From assembly GCA_902595715.1 (NCBI GenBank), contig CACJRI010000007.1, positions 1 to 64,000 of the forward strand: DNA of 64,000 nucleotides, given 5' to 3'. Below the pieces are notes generated by a model. It was not told the DNA's origin. It ran no database searches and worked only from the letters and a program-made list of their open reading frames with translations. Shown one piece after another: positions 1 to 12,632 of the stretch. Numbering within the stretch: position 1 is the first letter of the stretch; every line of letters begins with the position of its first letter. Position numbers and translations under genes: made by a program. The DNA is from an uncultured SAR86 cluster bacterium. Lineage in GTDB: Bacteria > Pseudomonadota > Gammaproteobacteria > Magnimaribacterales > AG-339-G14.

Positions 1-151
1 TGTTAAATGCAGAAAAAAACTATTTTTCAGCACAAAGAGATCTCATTGCTGCTAAGTACGATTACATCATTAGTACTTTAGAATTGAAATTAGCTTCAGG
101 AATTTTATCGCCAGCAGATATCTATGAGATCAGTGGTTATCTAGATAGTTA

Positions 152-152
<1 letters not shown>
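1..152 (+). CDS. TolC-family outer-membrane efflux protein, C-terminal end only (5' truncated)
   Basis: Only the last 49 codons lie in the window, read in the frame beginning at base 3 and ending at the TAA at 150-152. The tail has the features of the final helix pair of TolC-type channels: the AQRDLIAAKYDYI stretch, then LELKLASGILSPADI. TolC-family proteins form the outer-membrane duct of tripartite efflux pumps and type I secretion systems. The stop codon overlaps the mutM start (TAATG), so the two genes are probably cotranscribed. The assignment rests on a short C-terminal stretch, so the subfamily (TolC proper or an RND-type OprM relative) cannot be told. Confidence 0.7.
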
Positions 153-1461
<1,309 letters not shown>

Positions 1462-1507
1462 TTAAAAGCCAAGAAGAACTTTCGACCTAATAGATAACGA
1501 CCTTCTC

Positions 1508-3640
<2,133 letters not shown>

Positions 3641-3670
3641 CTATTTCACCTCATATAAAAACAAATTCTT

Positions 3671-3744
3671 CCTATATTAAACTATCTTTTTATGTATTGT
3701 TAAATATGTATATTTCTTATTTAATGTTCTAAAAAATCGAACAT
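3671..3744. promoter_or_regulatory. katG/oxyR intergenic region with candidate OxyR (LysR-type) binding sites
   Basis: Two patterns stand out in the 106-base divergent gap. A perfect inverted repeat ATGTTC-N9-GAACAT (3724-3744) contains the LysR-type T-N11-A core and ends 2 bases before the oxyR start codon, where it could mediate autorepression. Two CTAT elements lie 10 bases apart at 3672-3685; CTAT/ATAG half-sites at helical-turn spacing resemble the contacts of E. coli OxyR. Binding of OxyR here is inferred from position and pattern only. Confidence 0.5.
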
Positions 3745-3746
3745 AA

Positions 3747-4649
3747 ATGGTTAGTATCAAGCAAATAAATTATGCCTTGGCGGTTGAAAAAGAAATGCAT
3801 TTTAAAAATGCTGCAGATAAGTGTTTTGTCTCCGCCTCCACCTTGAGTAATGCTATATCTGAAATGGAAAAACAATTAGGTTTTGAAATTTTTGAAAGAA
3901 ACAATAAAAAGGTAATTGTTACTAAATTGGGTGAAGAAATTTTAAAGAAATACAAGAGTATTAAGTTACAACTGGAAGACATTCAAAAAATTTCTGAAAA
4001 CAATTCACAACCGCTGTCACACCCTATATCTCTTGGCGTCATTCCAACCATAAGCCCCTTCCTAATGCCATACGCTATCAAGTCTTTGAGTACTAAATTT
4101 CCTAAGTTGAATTTAAACATCTCTGAAGGTCAGTCAAACGATCTCATTGATAAAGTCAAAAATGGAGATTTGGATATGGCAATTCTTGCTCTGCCCTTCA
4201 AGCTTCAAGGTTTGATACCGATAAAGTTTTGGGCAGAAGACTTTTTTTGGATTACTAAGAAAAATGACGCACGCTCCAAGGAAAATGAAATAAAAGCCAA
4301 TGAACTTGATCGATCTGAATTACTGTTACTTGAAGAAGGACATTGTCTAAAAGATCACATTCTGTCTGCGTGCAAAATGACGAAACAAGCAAGCAATATT
4401 TCTTTCAAAGCCTCTTCTTTAAATACCCTAATACAATTTGTAAAAAGCGGCATGGGTACTACCTTAGTACCAAGGATGGCTATCAGTCAGTTGATGGCAG
4501 GCAATCCAGACCTAAAAAATTTACATCTTGACGAATCTGGTCCTCACAGAGAAATAGCAATAGTTATAAGGCCTAATTATGGGGGCATCCAAGATGTCGA
4601 ATTGCTCGGTGCTGAGCTAAAGAAAATTCTTCAAGAAAATTCTAGTTAA
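3747..4649 (+). CDS. oxyR: Peroxide-sensing LysR-type regulator OxyR
   Basis: Transcription factor activated by hydrogen peroxide through an intramolecular disulfide. The 300-residue protein has the N-terminal LysR winged helix (residues about 4-62) and the substrate-binding-like regulatory domain. The two redox cysteines are present: C200 in LLLLEEGHC and C209 in HILSAC, matching the E. coli C199/C208 pair and its surrounding EDGHC motif. This separates it from generic LysR proteins. It is divergent from katG, its expected target. No Shine-Dalgarno is visible before the ATG, so the mRNA may be leaderless or nearly so. Its 3' end overlaps corC by 8 bases, tail to tail. Confidence 0.93.
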   Translation: MVSIKQINYALAVEKEMHFKNAADKCFVSASTLSNAISEMEKQLGFEIFERNNKKVIVTKLGEEILKKYKSIKLQLEDIQKISENNSQPLSHPISLGVIPTISPFLMPYAIKSLSTKFPKLNLNISEGQSNDLIDKVKNGDLDMAILALPFKLQGLIPIKFWAEDFFWITKKNDARSKENEIKANELDRSELLLLEEGHCLKDHILSACKMTKQASNISFKASSLNTLIQFVKSGMGTTLVPRMAISQLMAGNPDLKNLHLDESGPHREIAIVIRPNYGGIQDVELLGAELKKILQENSS

Positions 4650-5544
4650 GTTCTTCGGAAATAGATTCTAAAACTTTAATTCTCAATTTTAAAATTTGTC
4701 TTTTGTTTGCGGCTAAAACAGTGAAGTGAAAATTCTGTATTTCGATTGAGTCATTTACTAAAGGAATTTTTCCAAAAGCATTTAAGACAATTCCACCAAT
4801 GGTATCAAAGTCTGTTGCCTCAAAACTTGAAGAGAAGCGATCGTTGAAAGTTTCAATTTCGGTCAAGGCTGAAACATTAAACTCATTTTCGGTTAATTGA
4901 ATAATATCTTCAGATTCGCTGGTGTCGGTTTCGTCTTTGATTTCTCCAACAATTTCTTCTAGAACATCTTCAATAGTAACGATACCGCTGATTTCACCAA
5001 ACTCATCAACGACTGCAGCCATGTGACTTCTGTTCGTTTTGAATTCCTCTAAGAGTATGTTTATTTTTTTACTCTCAGGAATGAAATTAATTGGTCTTAA
5101 AATCTGAGATAAATCGAAATTTATATTTTCGTCTTGTCCCAATAGACCAGGACCAAATTTCAATAAATCTTTTGCTAGCAAGATACCTTTTATTTTTTCT
5201 TGAGGCTCATCAAAAACTGGAAACCTTGAATGAGCTGATTCAAGAATTCGAGGTAAAAATTCAGCTAAACCTTCTGTTTCTTTGATGGATATGACTTGAG
5301 TTTTTGGCACCATCACTTCTTTTACTGGAGTAGAAGAAAAATCAATGGTTTCTTCCATCATATCCAAAACACCTTTATCAATTAGGTTGTTTTCCTCTGC
5401 GTCCCTTAAAACAGAGGTTAACTCTTCTTGATTTGATGGTTTGAAGGAAATCCTGATGTGGAAATTCCTAAAAAAGCTTTTAATGCGTTGTATTAAGCCC
5501 AACTTTTCCGGCTGGGCACTTATACTTGGAGGTTCTTCTTTCAT
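4642..5544 (-). CDS. corC: CBS-domain transporter-associated protein, CorC/HlyC family
   Basis: CorC-type cytosolic protein linked to magnesium and cobalt efflux and widely found beside ybeY/ybeZ. The order in this 300-residue protein is a short N-terminal segment, two CBS domains (about residues 70-190, with VMVPKTQV and VDEFGEISGIVTIEDVLEEIVGEI) and a C-terminal CorC_HlyC domain (about 215-290, with FDTIGGIVLNAFGKIP). No transmembrane segments are apparent, consistent with a CorC-type rather than a CNNM-type protein. It is 3 bases downstream of ybeY and is the third gene of the ybeZ-ybeY-corC operon. Confidence 0.92.
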   Translation of the reverse strand: MKEEPPSISAQPEKLGLIQRIKSFFRNFHIRISFKPSNQEELTSVLRDAEENNLIDKGVLDMMEETIDFSSTPVKEVMVPKTQVISIKETEGLAEFLPRILESAHSRFPVFDEPQEKIKGILLAKDLLKFGPGLLGQDENINFDLSQILRPINFIPESKKINILLEEFKTNRSHMAAVVDEFGEISGIVTIEDVLEEIVGEIKDETDTSESEDIIQLTENEFNVSALTEIETFNDRFSSSFEATDFDTIGGIVLNAFGKIPLVNDSIEIQNFHFTVLAANKRQILKLRIKVLESISEELN

Positions 5545-5547
5545 TAT

Positions 5548-6009
5548 TTAATAAGGTCTCTCACCAAGACAGTTGGTGATAATATCATCTTCTACTTGTT
5601 CCATCTCTTTTTGTTCGTCTTTTTTTTGATGATCAAAACCAAAAAGATGCAGCACGCCATGGACAATCATATGTTTCAACCTAGTCTCAACAGCTTTTTT
5701 ATACATTTTTGCTTCTTTTTCGATTTGACTGATACATATGGCAATCTCACCAATTAATCTTTCTTTGCTTTCAGGAGTTTCTTGGTTATTGGTAAAAGCC
5801 AAGACATTTGTCACGCCTACTTTGTTATAAAACTTCTCGTTCAACATCTTAATTTCTTCTTCTGATGTGTATTTGATGTTGATTTGGCCATTTTCAAGTT
5901 CTTCAAGGCCAATCTTTTTTAAAACTTCATCAATGAGTTTTTTTATTTCCTTTTTCTTAAAAGGCTCAGGAATTTTTTTGTAGTGATCGTTGATTAGCTC
6001 AATCTTCAT
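5548..6009 (-). CDS. ybeY: Endoribonuclease YbeY
   Basis: Zinc-dependent RNase needed for 16S rRNA 3'-end maturation and ribosome quality control. The 153-residue protein has the metal motif H117-x3-H121-x5-H127 in HGVLHLFGFDH, the family signature, and has normal length. The start overlaps the end of the upstream PhoH-like gene by 11 bases, indicating translational coupling. The gene sits in the conserved miaB-ybeZ-ybeY-corC order. Confidence 0.96.
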   Translation of the reverse strand: MKIELINDHYKKIPEPFKKKEIKKLIDEVLKKIGLEELENGQINIKYTSEEEIKMLNEKFYNKVGVTNVLAFTNNQETPESKERLIGEIAICISQIEKEAKMYKKAVETRLKHMIVHGVLHLFGFDHQKKDEQKEMEQVEDDIITNCLGERPY

Positions 6010-6973
6010 TATTTTTTGAGTTTTTTTCGTAAGCTTCGATGATGCTTTGTACTAGGTTGTGTCTGACTACATCTTTGGATGCAAAATGGAAAAAAGAAAT
6101 TCCTTTTTGACCTTCTAAAATCTTTACGGCATCTGCCAGACCGGACATTTTTTTTGATGGCAGATCTATTTGAGTGACATCTCCAGTAACAACCGCTTTG
6201 GAATTGAAACCCAATCTTGTTAAAAACATTTTCATTTGCATAGAAGTACAGTTTTGGGCTTCATCTAAAATCAAAAAAGCATCGTTTAAGGTTCTTCCTC
6301 TCATATAAGCCAAGGGTGCCAATTCAATATTCCCTCTTTCTATGAATTTGTTAACAGTTTCAAAGCCTAACATTTCATTCAAAGCATCATAGAGCGGCTG
6401 CAGGTATGGATCTACTTTTTGAGCCAAATCACCTGGCAAGAACCCTAGTCTCTCACCAGCCTCCACCAAAGGCCTAGTCAAAATAATTTTATTAATTTTC
6501 CTCTGAATGAATAAATTCACAGCGACCGCAACAGCCAAATATGTTTTTCCAGTACCTGCTGGTCCGATGCCAAAAGAAATATCATGAGAAGAAATGGAGT
6601 TGATAAAATCTTCTTGAGATTGGTTTCTTGGAATGACCTCTAATTTTGGTGTTGTCAAAGAGAAAGCGCTTTTTGACTCCAATTTAAAGTTTTTTGATTC
6701 ATTTGGCTGATTCAGAGCTTTTGAAATAAAGAAATGGATTTCTTTTGGAGAAATGTCTTTTGACTGATCAGCGAAACTAAAGAGCTCTTCAATCACGAGT
6801 CGACCTTTGGTAATGTTTTGATCTTCGCCAGAAAGAGAAAATAAACTGCCTCTATTTTTGATTTTAATTGAAAGAGAATCCTCTATCTTTGATAAGTTAG
6901 AGTTAACTGGGCCACAAATTATTGATAGTTTTTTTGAATCGTCCGATTCAAGTTTGAATTTCAATTCAGACAT
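5999..6973 (-). CDS. ybeZ: PhoH-family ATPase YbeZ
   Basis: Predicted P-loop ATPase that works with YbeY in RNA metabolism. The 324-residue protein has an N-terminal nucleic-acid-binding-like region (about 1-100), then the PhoH core with Walker A GPAGTGKT at 137-144 and Walker B with DEAQN at 237-241, followed by the conserved VTGDVTQIDLP motif. It begins 4 bases downstream of miaB and overlaps ybeY, so the three are probably one transcript. Confidence 0.95.
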   Translation of the reverse strand: MSELKFKLESDDSKKLSIICGPVNSNLSKIEDSLSIKIKNRGSLFSLSGEDQNITKGRLVIEELFSFADQSKDISPKEIHFFISKALNQPNESKNFKLESKSAFSLTTPKLEVIPRNQSQEDFINSISSHDISFGIGPAGTGKTYLAVAVAVNLFIQRKINKIILTRPLVEAGERLGFLPGDLAQKVDPYLQPLYDALNEMLGFETVNKFIERGNIELAPLAYMRGRTLNDAFLILDEAQNCTSMQMKMFLTRLGFNSKAVVTGDVTQIDLPSKKMSGLADAVKILEGQKGISFFHFASKDVVRHNLVQSIIEAYEKNSKNNED

Positions 6974-6976
6974 AAA

Positions 6977-8308
6977 TTAATTTATTGCGCCTCCAGTAAA
7001 ATTACCTCTAAGTGAGTTTGGTTTTGCCTCAACAATTTCTAAATCAACAAAACTTCCAATTATGTTTTTAGCTGAAGAGAAATTAACAACACGATTATTT
7101 TCCGTTCTGGCTTGAAATTCTCCTGGATTCCTCTTTGAAATGTCTGTGACTAAACATTTTTCCGTGGTACCAACCATTTTGCGACTGATCTGACTGGAAT
7201 AGTTATTTAGCTTATTTTGGAGAATACTCAATCTTTCTTTTTTTTCATCTAGATTGACATCGTCTTCCATTTTAGCTGCTGGTGTATTAGGTCTTGGACT
7301 GTATATGAAACTAAAGGATTCATCGAACTTAACGCTATCGATGACATCCAAAGTATCTTGAAAGTCTTCTTCAGTTTCGCCCGGAAAACCAACTATAAAA
7401 TCTGAAGAAAAACTAATGTCTGGACGATTTGTTCTTATACGGTTCACTAAATCCAAATAACTCTCTCGGGTATACCTTCTTCTCATTAACTTCAAAATCC
7501 TGTCTGATCCACTTTGAATCGGCAAATGTACATGGCTGACCAACTCAGGCACATCCAGGTAAAGTTCTACAAGATCATCTTTAAATTCAAACGGATGACT
7601 GGTAGTAAATCTTAGACGATCTATATTATCTATCTGAGCAGCATCTCTAATCAATTCCGCTAAAGAGGATTTTTCTCCATCTTTTTCGCCTTTGAAATTA
7701 TTTACGTTTTGACCTAAAAAATTTATCTCTCTTACTCCTTGATCCGCCAATGATTTCACTTCTTGTAAAATATCATCAAAGGGTCTGCTAACCTCATGCC
7801 CCCTGGTGTGTGGAACTACACAAAAAGAACAATATTTATTGCATCCTTCCATGACAGAAACAAAAGCGGAAGGTCCTTCGGCTCTAGGCTCAGGAAAATG
7901 ATCAAATTTTTCAATTTTTGGAAAGGAAATATCAAGCTTTCTTTTTCCATCTTGTGAAGATTCTTCATACAAATCTGGAAGTTTATGCAGAGTTTGCGGA
8001 CCAAAGACAATATCTACTGCTGGAGCTCTTTTAGAAATAGCTTCTCCTTCTTGGCTTGCAACACACCCACCAACGGCAATCTTTAGATTTGGATTATTGT
8101 CTTTCAAAGCTTTCCAGCGTCCAACTTGGTGGAACACCCTTTCTTGTGCTTTTTCTCTGATTGAACAAGTATTTAGGACTAATAAATCTGCTTCTGCCTC
8201 ATTTTCTGTGGTTTGAAAATTGCTTTTCTCGCCCAGTAACTCAAGCATTTTAGCTGAATCGTATTCATTCATCTGACAGCCATGGGTTTGGATAAAGACT
8301 TTCTTCAT
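6977..8308 (-). CDS. miaB: tRNA-2-methylthio-N6-dimethylallyladenosine synthase MiaB
   Basis: Radical SAM methylthiotransferase that converts i6A37 to ms2i6A37 in tRNAs reading UNN codons. At 443 residues the protein has all three domains. The N-terminal UPF0004 domain has auxiliary-cluster cysteines C11, C48 and C82. The radical SAM core carries C156-x3-C160-x2-C163 ([17 protein letters not shown]), and a C-terminal TRAM domain follows (about 375-440). It is the first gene of the ybeZ-ybeY-corC run. A 54-base gap separates it from orn upstream on the same strand. Confidence 0.97.
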   Translation of the reverse strand: MKKVFIQTHGCQMNEYDSAKMLELLGEKSNFQTTENEAEADLLVLNTCSIREKAQERVFHQVGRWKALKDNNPNLKIAVGGCVASQEGEAISKRAPAVDIVFGPQTLHKLPDLYEESSQDGKRKLDISFPKIEKFDHFPEPRAEGPSAFVSVMEGCNKYCSFCVVPHTRGHEVSRPFDDILQEVKSLADQGVREINFLGQNVNNFKGEKDGEKSSLAELIRDAAQIDNIDRLRFTTSHPFEFKDDLVELYLDVPELVSHVHLPIQSGSDRILKLMRRRYTRESYLDLVNRIRTNRPDISFSSDFIVGFPGETEEDFQDTLDVIDSVKFDESFSFIYSPRPNTPAAKMEDDVNLDEKKERLSILQNKLNNYSSQISRKMVGTTEKCLVTDISKRNPGEFQARTENNRVVNFSSAKNIIGSFVDLEIVEAKPNSLRGNFTGGAIN

Positions 8309-8362
8309 ATCTTAAAAGGGATGGCAATTATAAAGAAAACGGGGAAAGATACAGTAAAAAAG

Positions 8363-8902
8363 TTAGTTTTTTGCAAAAAATTCATCTCGGTAAAACCGCA
8401 ATTCATTTATAGATTCAAAAACATCTGCTCTTGCTCGATGCGCTACTTGCTTTGCTTGTTCCATAGTGACTTCTGGACGCCATCTTTTTGCTACTTCTTT
8501 GAAAGAGCTAACGTCTATATTTCTGTAGTGAAAGTACTCTTCTAGTTGAGGCATATAAAGTGTTAAAAACTTTCTGTCGTGGTGAATTGTATTTCCACAA
8601 AGCGGTGACTTATTTTTTCCCACATGTTCTTTTATAAAATTCAGAGTCCTCATCTCTGCGTCCTCTTGAGAAATCTCACTCTTTTTAACTTCATCTAATA
8701 ATCCCGATCTAGAATGATGATCTTGATTCCAATCATCCATATTGTCTAAATATTCTGTAGGTTGTGATATTACGATATTTGGCCCTTCGATTACTTCTGT
8801 TAAATCTTCATTAGTAATGGCGGTGAAAATCTCTATAATTCTTTCGGATTGCGGTTCTAGACCAGTCATTTCTAAGTCTAGCCAAATTAATTTGTTTTCC
8901 AT
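8363..8902 (-). CDS. orn: Oligoribonuclease
   Basis: DEDDh 3'-to-5' exoribonuclease that degrades dinucleotides left by mRNA decay. All five catalytic residues are visible in the 179-residue protein: D9 and E11 (WLDLEMTGL), D109 (HHDRKFL), H155 and D160 (HRARAD). Length and motifs fit Orn rather than RNase T or the DnaQ proofreading subunit. It is divergent from ubiE across 35 bases that must hold both promoters. Confidence 0.97.
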   Translation of the reverse strand: MENKLIWLDLEMTGLEPQSERIIEIFTAITNEDLTEVIEGPNIVISQPTEYLDNMDDWNQDHHSRSGLLDEVKKSEISQEDAEMRTLNFIKEHVGKNKSPLCGNTIHHDRKFLTLYMPQLEEYFHYRNIDVSSFKEVAKRWRPEVTMEQAKQVAHRARADVFESINELRFYRDEFFAKN

Positions 8903-8937
8903 ATGAATAAACTACAATACTAACAGATTCCAAAGAA

Positions 8938-9687
8938 ATGAGTAAAAACGAAAACAACGAAACCAACTTTGGTTATAAGAATGTAGATAAAAGAGAAAAA
9001 CCAGAAATGGTTAAGGGTGTTTTTGATTCTGTTGCTGAAAATTATGATCTTATGAACGACCTAATGTCTTTGGGGATTCATCGCTTGTGGAAGCGAGGCA
9101 CAATCGAACTTTCTAATTTAAAACAAGGAGATTCTGTTTTAGATGTCGCCGGAGGAACGGGCGACCTATCTATTTTAATGTCAGATTTGGTTGGGGAATC
9201 AGGTGAAATCATACTCAGTGATATCAATGAGAAAATGTTAAAACTAGGTAAAGCAAGAAGTCTTGATAAAAATAAATTGAATATAAAAACTACTGTTGCT
9301 GATGCTGAAAACCTCCCTTTTCCCGATAACAGATTCAATTGCATAACCATAGGTTTTGGAATTAGAAACGTAACAAATAAGCTTGAAGCCTTAAAAAATT
9401 TTTATAGATGTTTAAAACCTGGAGGTAGACTTTTGGTCTTGGAATTTTCAAAGCCTGAAACTCCTTTGATATCTGACTTATATGATTTCTATTCATTTAA
9501 GATTTTGCCTAAACTTGGAAAATTTTTTGCTCAAGATGAGGAAAGTTATCAATATCTTGCAGAATCAATAAGAATGCATCCATCGCAAGAAGAATTTAAA
9601 CAAATGCTTGAGTCAGTAAATTTTAAAAATGTTTCCTACGATATCATGACAGCAGGCATAGTAACTCTTCATATTGCAGAAAAGTAA
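8938..9687 (+). CDS. ubiE: Demethylmenaquinol/2-polyprenyl-methoxy-benzoquinol C-methyltransferase UbiE
   Basis: SAM-dependent C-methyltransferase of ubiquinone (and menaquinone) synthesis. The 249-residue protein has the family signature YDLMNDLMSLGIHRLWK and SAM-binding motif I LDVAGGTGDL at 68-77. It also has the PFPDNRFNCITIGFGIRN segment and the LVLEFSKP motif. It leads a plus-strand run ubiE-ubiB-hisE-tatABC. UbiE and UbiB side by side point to aerobic ubiquinone synthesis as the operon theme. Confidence 0.97.
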   Translation: MSKNENNETNFGYKNVDKREKPEMVKGVFDSVAENYDLMNDLMSLGIHRLWKRGTIELSNLKQGDSVLDVAGGTGDLSILMSDLVGESGEIILSDINEKMLKLGKARSLDKNKLNIKTTVADAENLPFPDNRFNCITIGFGIRNVTNKLEALKNFYRCLKPGGRLLVLEFSKPETPLISDLYDFYSFKILPKLGKFFAQDEESYQYLAESIRMHPSQEEFKQMLESVNFKNVSYDIMTAGIVTLHIAEK

Positions 9688-9688
9688 A

Positions 9689-11224
9689 ATGGCTATTTTC
9701 AGTCTGATTCGCATCTCTTATATTTTTTGTAAATACAGATTGGATGAACTATTTGATCCTTTGGCAAATAAAGTTTTTTTATCCCTTTTGTTTTTTTTTC
9801 CAAAAGTCTTCTTCAGGAAGCAAAAAGAAATCGAGTATCGATTAAGCGATGCCTTAGAGGAGATGGGTCCGCTTTTTATAAAATTTGGTCAGCTTTTATC
9901 AACCAGACCGGATCTTGTTGGAGAAAAACAAGCAAGCATCTTAAAAAAATTTCAAAACAACTTGAAACCTTTTTCAACAAGAGAGGCTCTCAAAATAGTA
10001 GAGCAAGATTTGGAAAGTCCTATAGATCAAATTTTCGAGTCATTTAGTGAAGAGCCACTCGCAGCAGCTTCCATTGCTCAAGTGCACGAAGCAATTTTAA
10101 AAGACGGTGAATCGGTGGTTGTAAAAATTGTTCGACCTGGTTTGGATAAGAGAATTTCTGCTGATGTTAACTCAATAAAATTTTTAGGCGGTTTAGCTGA
10201 GTTAATCCTCTCCGATGCTCGAAGATTAAAACTGATGGATTTGATAAGAGAATATGAATTGGTTATTACTGCTGAAACCGATCTAAAAAAAGAAGCGGCG
10301 AACGCCATCCAAACAAAAAACTTCTTCAAAGAAAATTCTCTTTTGTATATTCCAGAGGTTTATGAAGATTTCTCTTCAAAAAATGTCATGACCATGGAAA
10401 AAATTTCTGGAATACCTGTAACAGACATAGAGGTACTAAAAAAAGAAAACATCAATTTAAAAGCCCTAGCCGAAACAGGTGTAAAGATTTTCTTCAAACA
10501 ACTTTTTGATGATAATTTTTTCCATGCCGATATGCATCCAGGAAATATTTTTGTAAACAATTCCAATCCTCAAAATCCTACCTATGTTGCTGTTGATTAT
10601 GCTATTTGCGGTTCATTGACTGAGAAAGAACAACTCATCATTGGCAAGATGCTTTCAGAAATGTTCAATAAAAATTATTCTGGGGTTGCCAAGACCATGA
10701 TAAATGCCGGTTGGGTTGGCGAAGATACAAAAGAAGTTGAACTAGAAGTTGTGATAAGAACGGTTTTGGATCCAATTTTCGAGAAACCCTTTGATGAAAT
10801 TAAATTTGGAGAAATGTTGCTCTATTTATTCGACGCTACAAGAAAATTTGATTTATCCCTTCCGACTTCATTGTTACTACTCAACAAAACCTTGATAAAC
10901 ATTGAGGGGTTAGGAAGACAAATTTATCCAGAATTGGATTTGTGGACAACAGCCAAGCCATTTATTCAATCTTGGGTTGCAAAAAAATACAGCCCGAAAG
11001 CAATGTTTGAAAGATTTAAAAATGATTCTTTTGCTTTGGCAGAAAAAGCTTACGAACTTCCTGAAAAAATTGAAATCATATTAGATAACTTGTCTAGATT
11101 AGAAGAATACAACTCAGAAATAAAAAACTTAAAAAAAGAGATCAAGCAATCAAAAAATAATAATAAATTTATATACATAGGGATTACTGCATTGCTTTTA
11201 GTTGCCATAATAGTCAGCCAATGA
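9689..11224 (+). CDS. ubiB: Ubiquinone biosynthesis atypical kinase UbiB
   Basis: Membrane-anchored ABC1/ADCK-type ATPase required for ubiquinone synthesis. Numbered from the ATG at 9689 (511 residues), the protein shows the KxGQ motif (FIKFGQLL, 65-68). It also shows the alanine-rich loop AAASIAQVH (125-133), catalytic Lys146, and HADMHPGN (279-286) followed by the DYA metal site. A C-terminal membrane segment (YIGITALLLVAIIVS) matches UbiB. I chose 9689 over an in-frame TTG at 9674 because the latter overlaps ubiE and adds only five residues without a motif. The stop overlaps the hisE start (ATGA). Confidence 0.95.
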   Translation: MAIFSLIRISYIFCKYRLDELFDPLANKVFLSLLFFFPKVFFRKQKEIEYRLSDALEEMGPLFIKFGQLLSTRPDLVGEKQASILKKFQNNLKPFSTREALKIVEQDLESPIDQIFESFSEEPLAAASIAQVHEAILKDGESVVVKIVRPGLDKRISADVNSIKFLGGLAELILSDARRLKLMDLIREYELVITAETDLKKEAANAIQTKNFFKENSLLYIPEVYEDFSSKNVMTMEKISGIPVTDIEVLKKENINLKALAETGVKIFFKQLFDDNFFHADMHPGNIFVNNSNPQNPTYVAVDYAICGSLTEKEQLIIGKMLSEMFNKNYSGVAKTMINAGWVGEDTKEVELEVVIRTVLDPIFEKPFDEIKFGEMLLYLFDATRKFDLSLPTSLLLLNKTLINIEGLGRQIYPELDLWTTAKPFIQSWVAKKYSPKAMFERFKNDSFALAEKAYELPEKIEIILDNLSRLEEYNSEIKNLKKEIKQSKNNNKFIYIGITALLLVAIIVSQ

Positions 11225-11541
11225 AAAACATCGTAGAAAGATTAAGTGCCTTACTGAAGGAGCGTAAGAATGCCGATCCTTCTTCATCTTATGTAGCAAG
11301 TTTGTATGCCAAGGGAAACGAGAAGATTATTGAAAAAATAGCTGAAGAGACTGACGAACTAATTGCCGAAATAACCGAAGATCTACAGAAAAATAAGGTT
11401 ATTCACGAAGCTGCAGATTTATGGTTTCACGTCATGGTATTATTGACGAATAACGGAATCGATCCGACTGAGGTTTTAAAGGAACTTGAAAGCAGAGAGG
11501 GTCTTTCTGGAATAGAAGAAAAAAAAGGAAGGAAAGAATAA
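11221..11541 (+). CDS. hisE: Phosphoribosyl-ATP pyrophosphatase
   Basis: MazG-fold enzyme of histidine synthesis that hydrolyses phosphoribosyl-ATP to phosphoribosyl-AMP. The 106-residue protein has the PRA-PH signature SYVASLYAKG. It also has the metal-binding helices EKIAEETDELIAEI and HEAADLWFH, whose acidic residues bind magnesium. It is a stand-alone HisE, not fused to HisI, and lies between ubiB (4-base overlap) and tatA (immediately adjacent). This hisE-tat linkage recurs in Gammaproteobacteria. Confidence 0.94.
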   Translation: MKNIVERLSALLKERKNADPSSSYVASLYAKGNEKIIEKIAEETDELIAEITEDLQKNKVIHEAADLWFHVMVLLTNNGIDPTEVLKELESREGLSGIEEKKGRKE

Positions 11542-11718
11542 ATGGGTTTTGGTGGAATAAGTATTTGGCAATTGCTAATCATTCTTGCAATTATTGTTTT
11601 GATCTTCGGCACCAAAAGAATTAGAAATCTTGGTGGAGATTTAGGTTCTTTTGTTAAAGGATTTAAAAAAGCAGTCAAAGAAGAAGATAAAAGTTTAGAC
11701 GATAAAAAAGAAGATTAA
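11542..11718 (+). CDS. tatA: Twin-arginine translocase subunit TatA
   Basis: Pore-forming subunit of the Tat pathway, which exports folded proteins. This 58-residue protein has a short N-terminal segment, one membrane helix ([18 protein letters not shown]), the conserved Phe-Gly hinge ([10 protein letters not shown]), an amphipathic helix with [13 protein letters not shown], and a charged acidic tail. The gene directly follows the hisE stop and its TAA abuts the tatB ATG. It is shorter than E. coli TatA (about 89 residues), having lost part of the variable tail. Confidence 0.96.
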   Translation: MGFGGISIWQLLIILAIIVLIFGTKRIRNLGGDLGSFVKGFKKAVKEEDKSLDDKKED

Positions 11719-11925
11719 ATGTTCGACATAGGATTCTTTGAAATCTTATTAATAGGAATCATTGCTTTACTAATTTTAGGCCCCAAAAGATTACCGGGAT
11801 TTCTCACCAAATTAGAAGAGTATGTAAAGCTAATTCGCTCAAAAAGCTCATCAATCTCACAAGAGATAAAACAAGAAATATATTCGGAAGACTTCCAAAA
11901 TAATAAAGAAAATAAAGATGGCTGA
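11719..11925 (+). CDS. tatB: Sec-independent translocase subunit TatB
   Basis: TatB forms the substrate receptor with TatC. The 68-residue protein has the TatB hallmark Phe-Asp-Ile-Gly-Phe-Glu near the start (MFDIGFFEILLI), one membrane helix, and LGPKRLPGF at the hinge, where TatB has Gly-Pro instead of the Phe-Gly of TatA. The cytoplasmic helix is short; E. coli TatB is about 171 residues, so this is a much reduced version. The gene overlaps tatC by 8 bases. Confidence 0.93.
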   Translation: MFDIGFFEILLIGIIALLILGPKRLPGFLTKLEEYVKLIRSKSSSISQEIKQEIYSEDFQNNKENKDG

Positions 11926-12628
11926 AAAAAGTTATCTCGAACATTTAAACTCCCTGCGAAATGTTCTTTTAAGAAGCCTTGGTGCAATTGCTCTAATTTT
12001 TTTTGTTTTGGTATTTTTTAGAAATGAAATTTTTCTTATTTTTGCCAATCCCTTAACAGAAATCTTACCTGCCAATTCTTCAATGATTGCAACTGGTGTG
12101 GTGTCACCCTTTTTGACTCCATTAAGGCTTACTTTTTATGTTGCTACATTTGTAGCAATTCCATATTTACTTTTTGAGTTATGGAACTTCATTGCGCCAG
12201 GATTATATAAAGAAGAAAAGATTGGTTTTTTTGCGGTTTTGTTTTCCAGCATTGCTTTGTTCCTAGCAGGTATTTGTTTTGCTTTTTTTGTAATTTTTCC
12301 ACTGATTTTCACTTTTTTTGTTCAAGCCTCTCCCTCGGAAGTTTTGGTAATGACCGACATCAATGAATATATTGATTTTGTTGTTAGAATTCTTTTTGTC
12401 TTTGGATTTGCATTTGAGGTACCAATTGTTTTAATGCTGATGATTTGGTCAGGAGTTACAAATGCTCAACAACTCTCTAGTGCCAGACCTTACGTAATCA
12501 TAGGATGTTTTATTGTGGGAATGTTTCTTACACCTCCGGATATTTTTTCACAAACACTTTTGGCTCTTCCTGTCTGGCTGCTTTATGAAGTGGGACTTTT
12601 AGCCAGTAGATTTTTTATAAATAAATAA
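11918..12628 (+). CDS. tatC: Sec-independent translocase subunit TatC
   Basis: Polytopic inner-membrane receptor that recognises twin-arginine signal peptides. The 236-residue protein has the usual six membrane helices, an N-terminal YLEHLNSLRNVLLRS segment (the cytoplasmic Leu-Arg region), the first periplasmic loop leading to FVAIPYLLFELWNFIAPGLY with its signal-binding Glu, and the conserved FLTPPDIFSQ motif. It ends the tatABC set and is convergent with fba, 4 bases away. Confidence 0.96.
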   Translation: MAEKSYLEHLNSLRNVLLRSLGAIALIFFVLVFFRNEIFLIFANPLTEILPANSSMIATGVVSPFLTPLRLTFYVATFVAIPYLLFELWNFIAPGLYKEEKIGFFAVLFSSIALFLAGICFAFFVIFPLIFTFFVQASPSEVLVMTDINEYIDFVVRILFVFGFAFEVPIVLMLMIWSGVTNAQQLSSARPYVIIGCFIVGMFLTPPDIFSQTLLALPVWLLYEVGLLASRFFINK

Positions 12629-12632
12629 AAGA

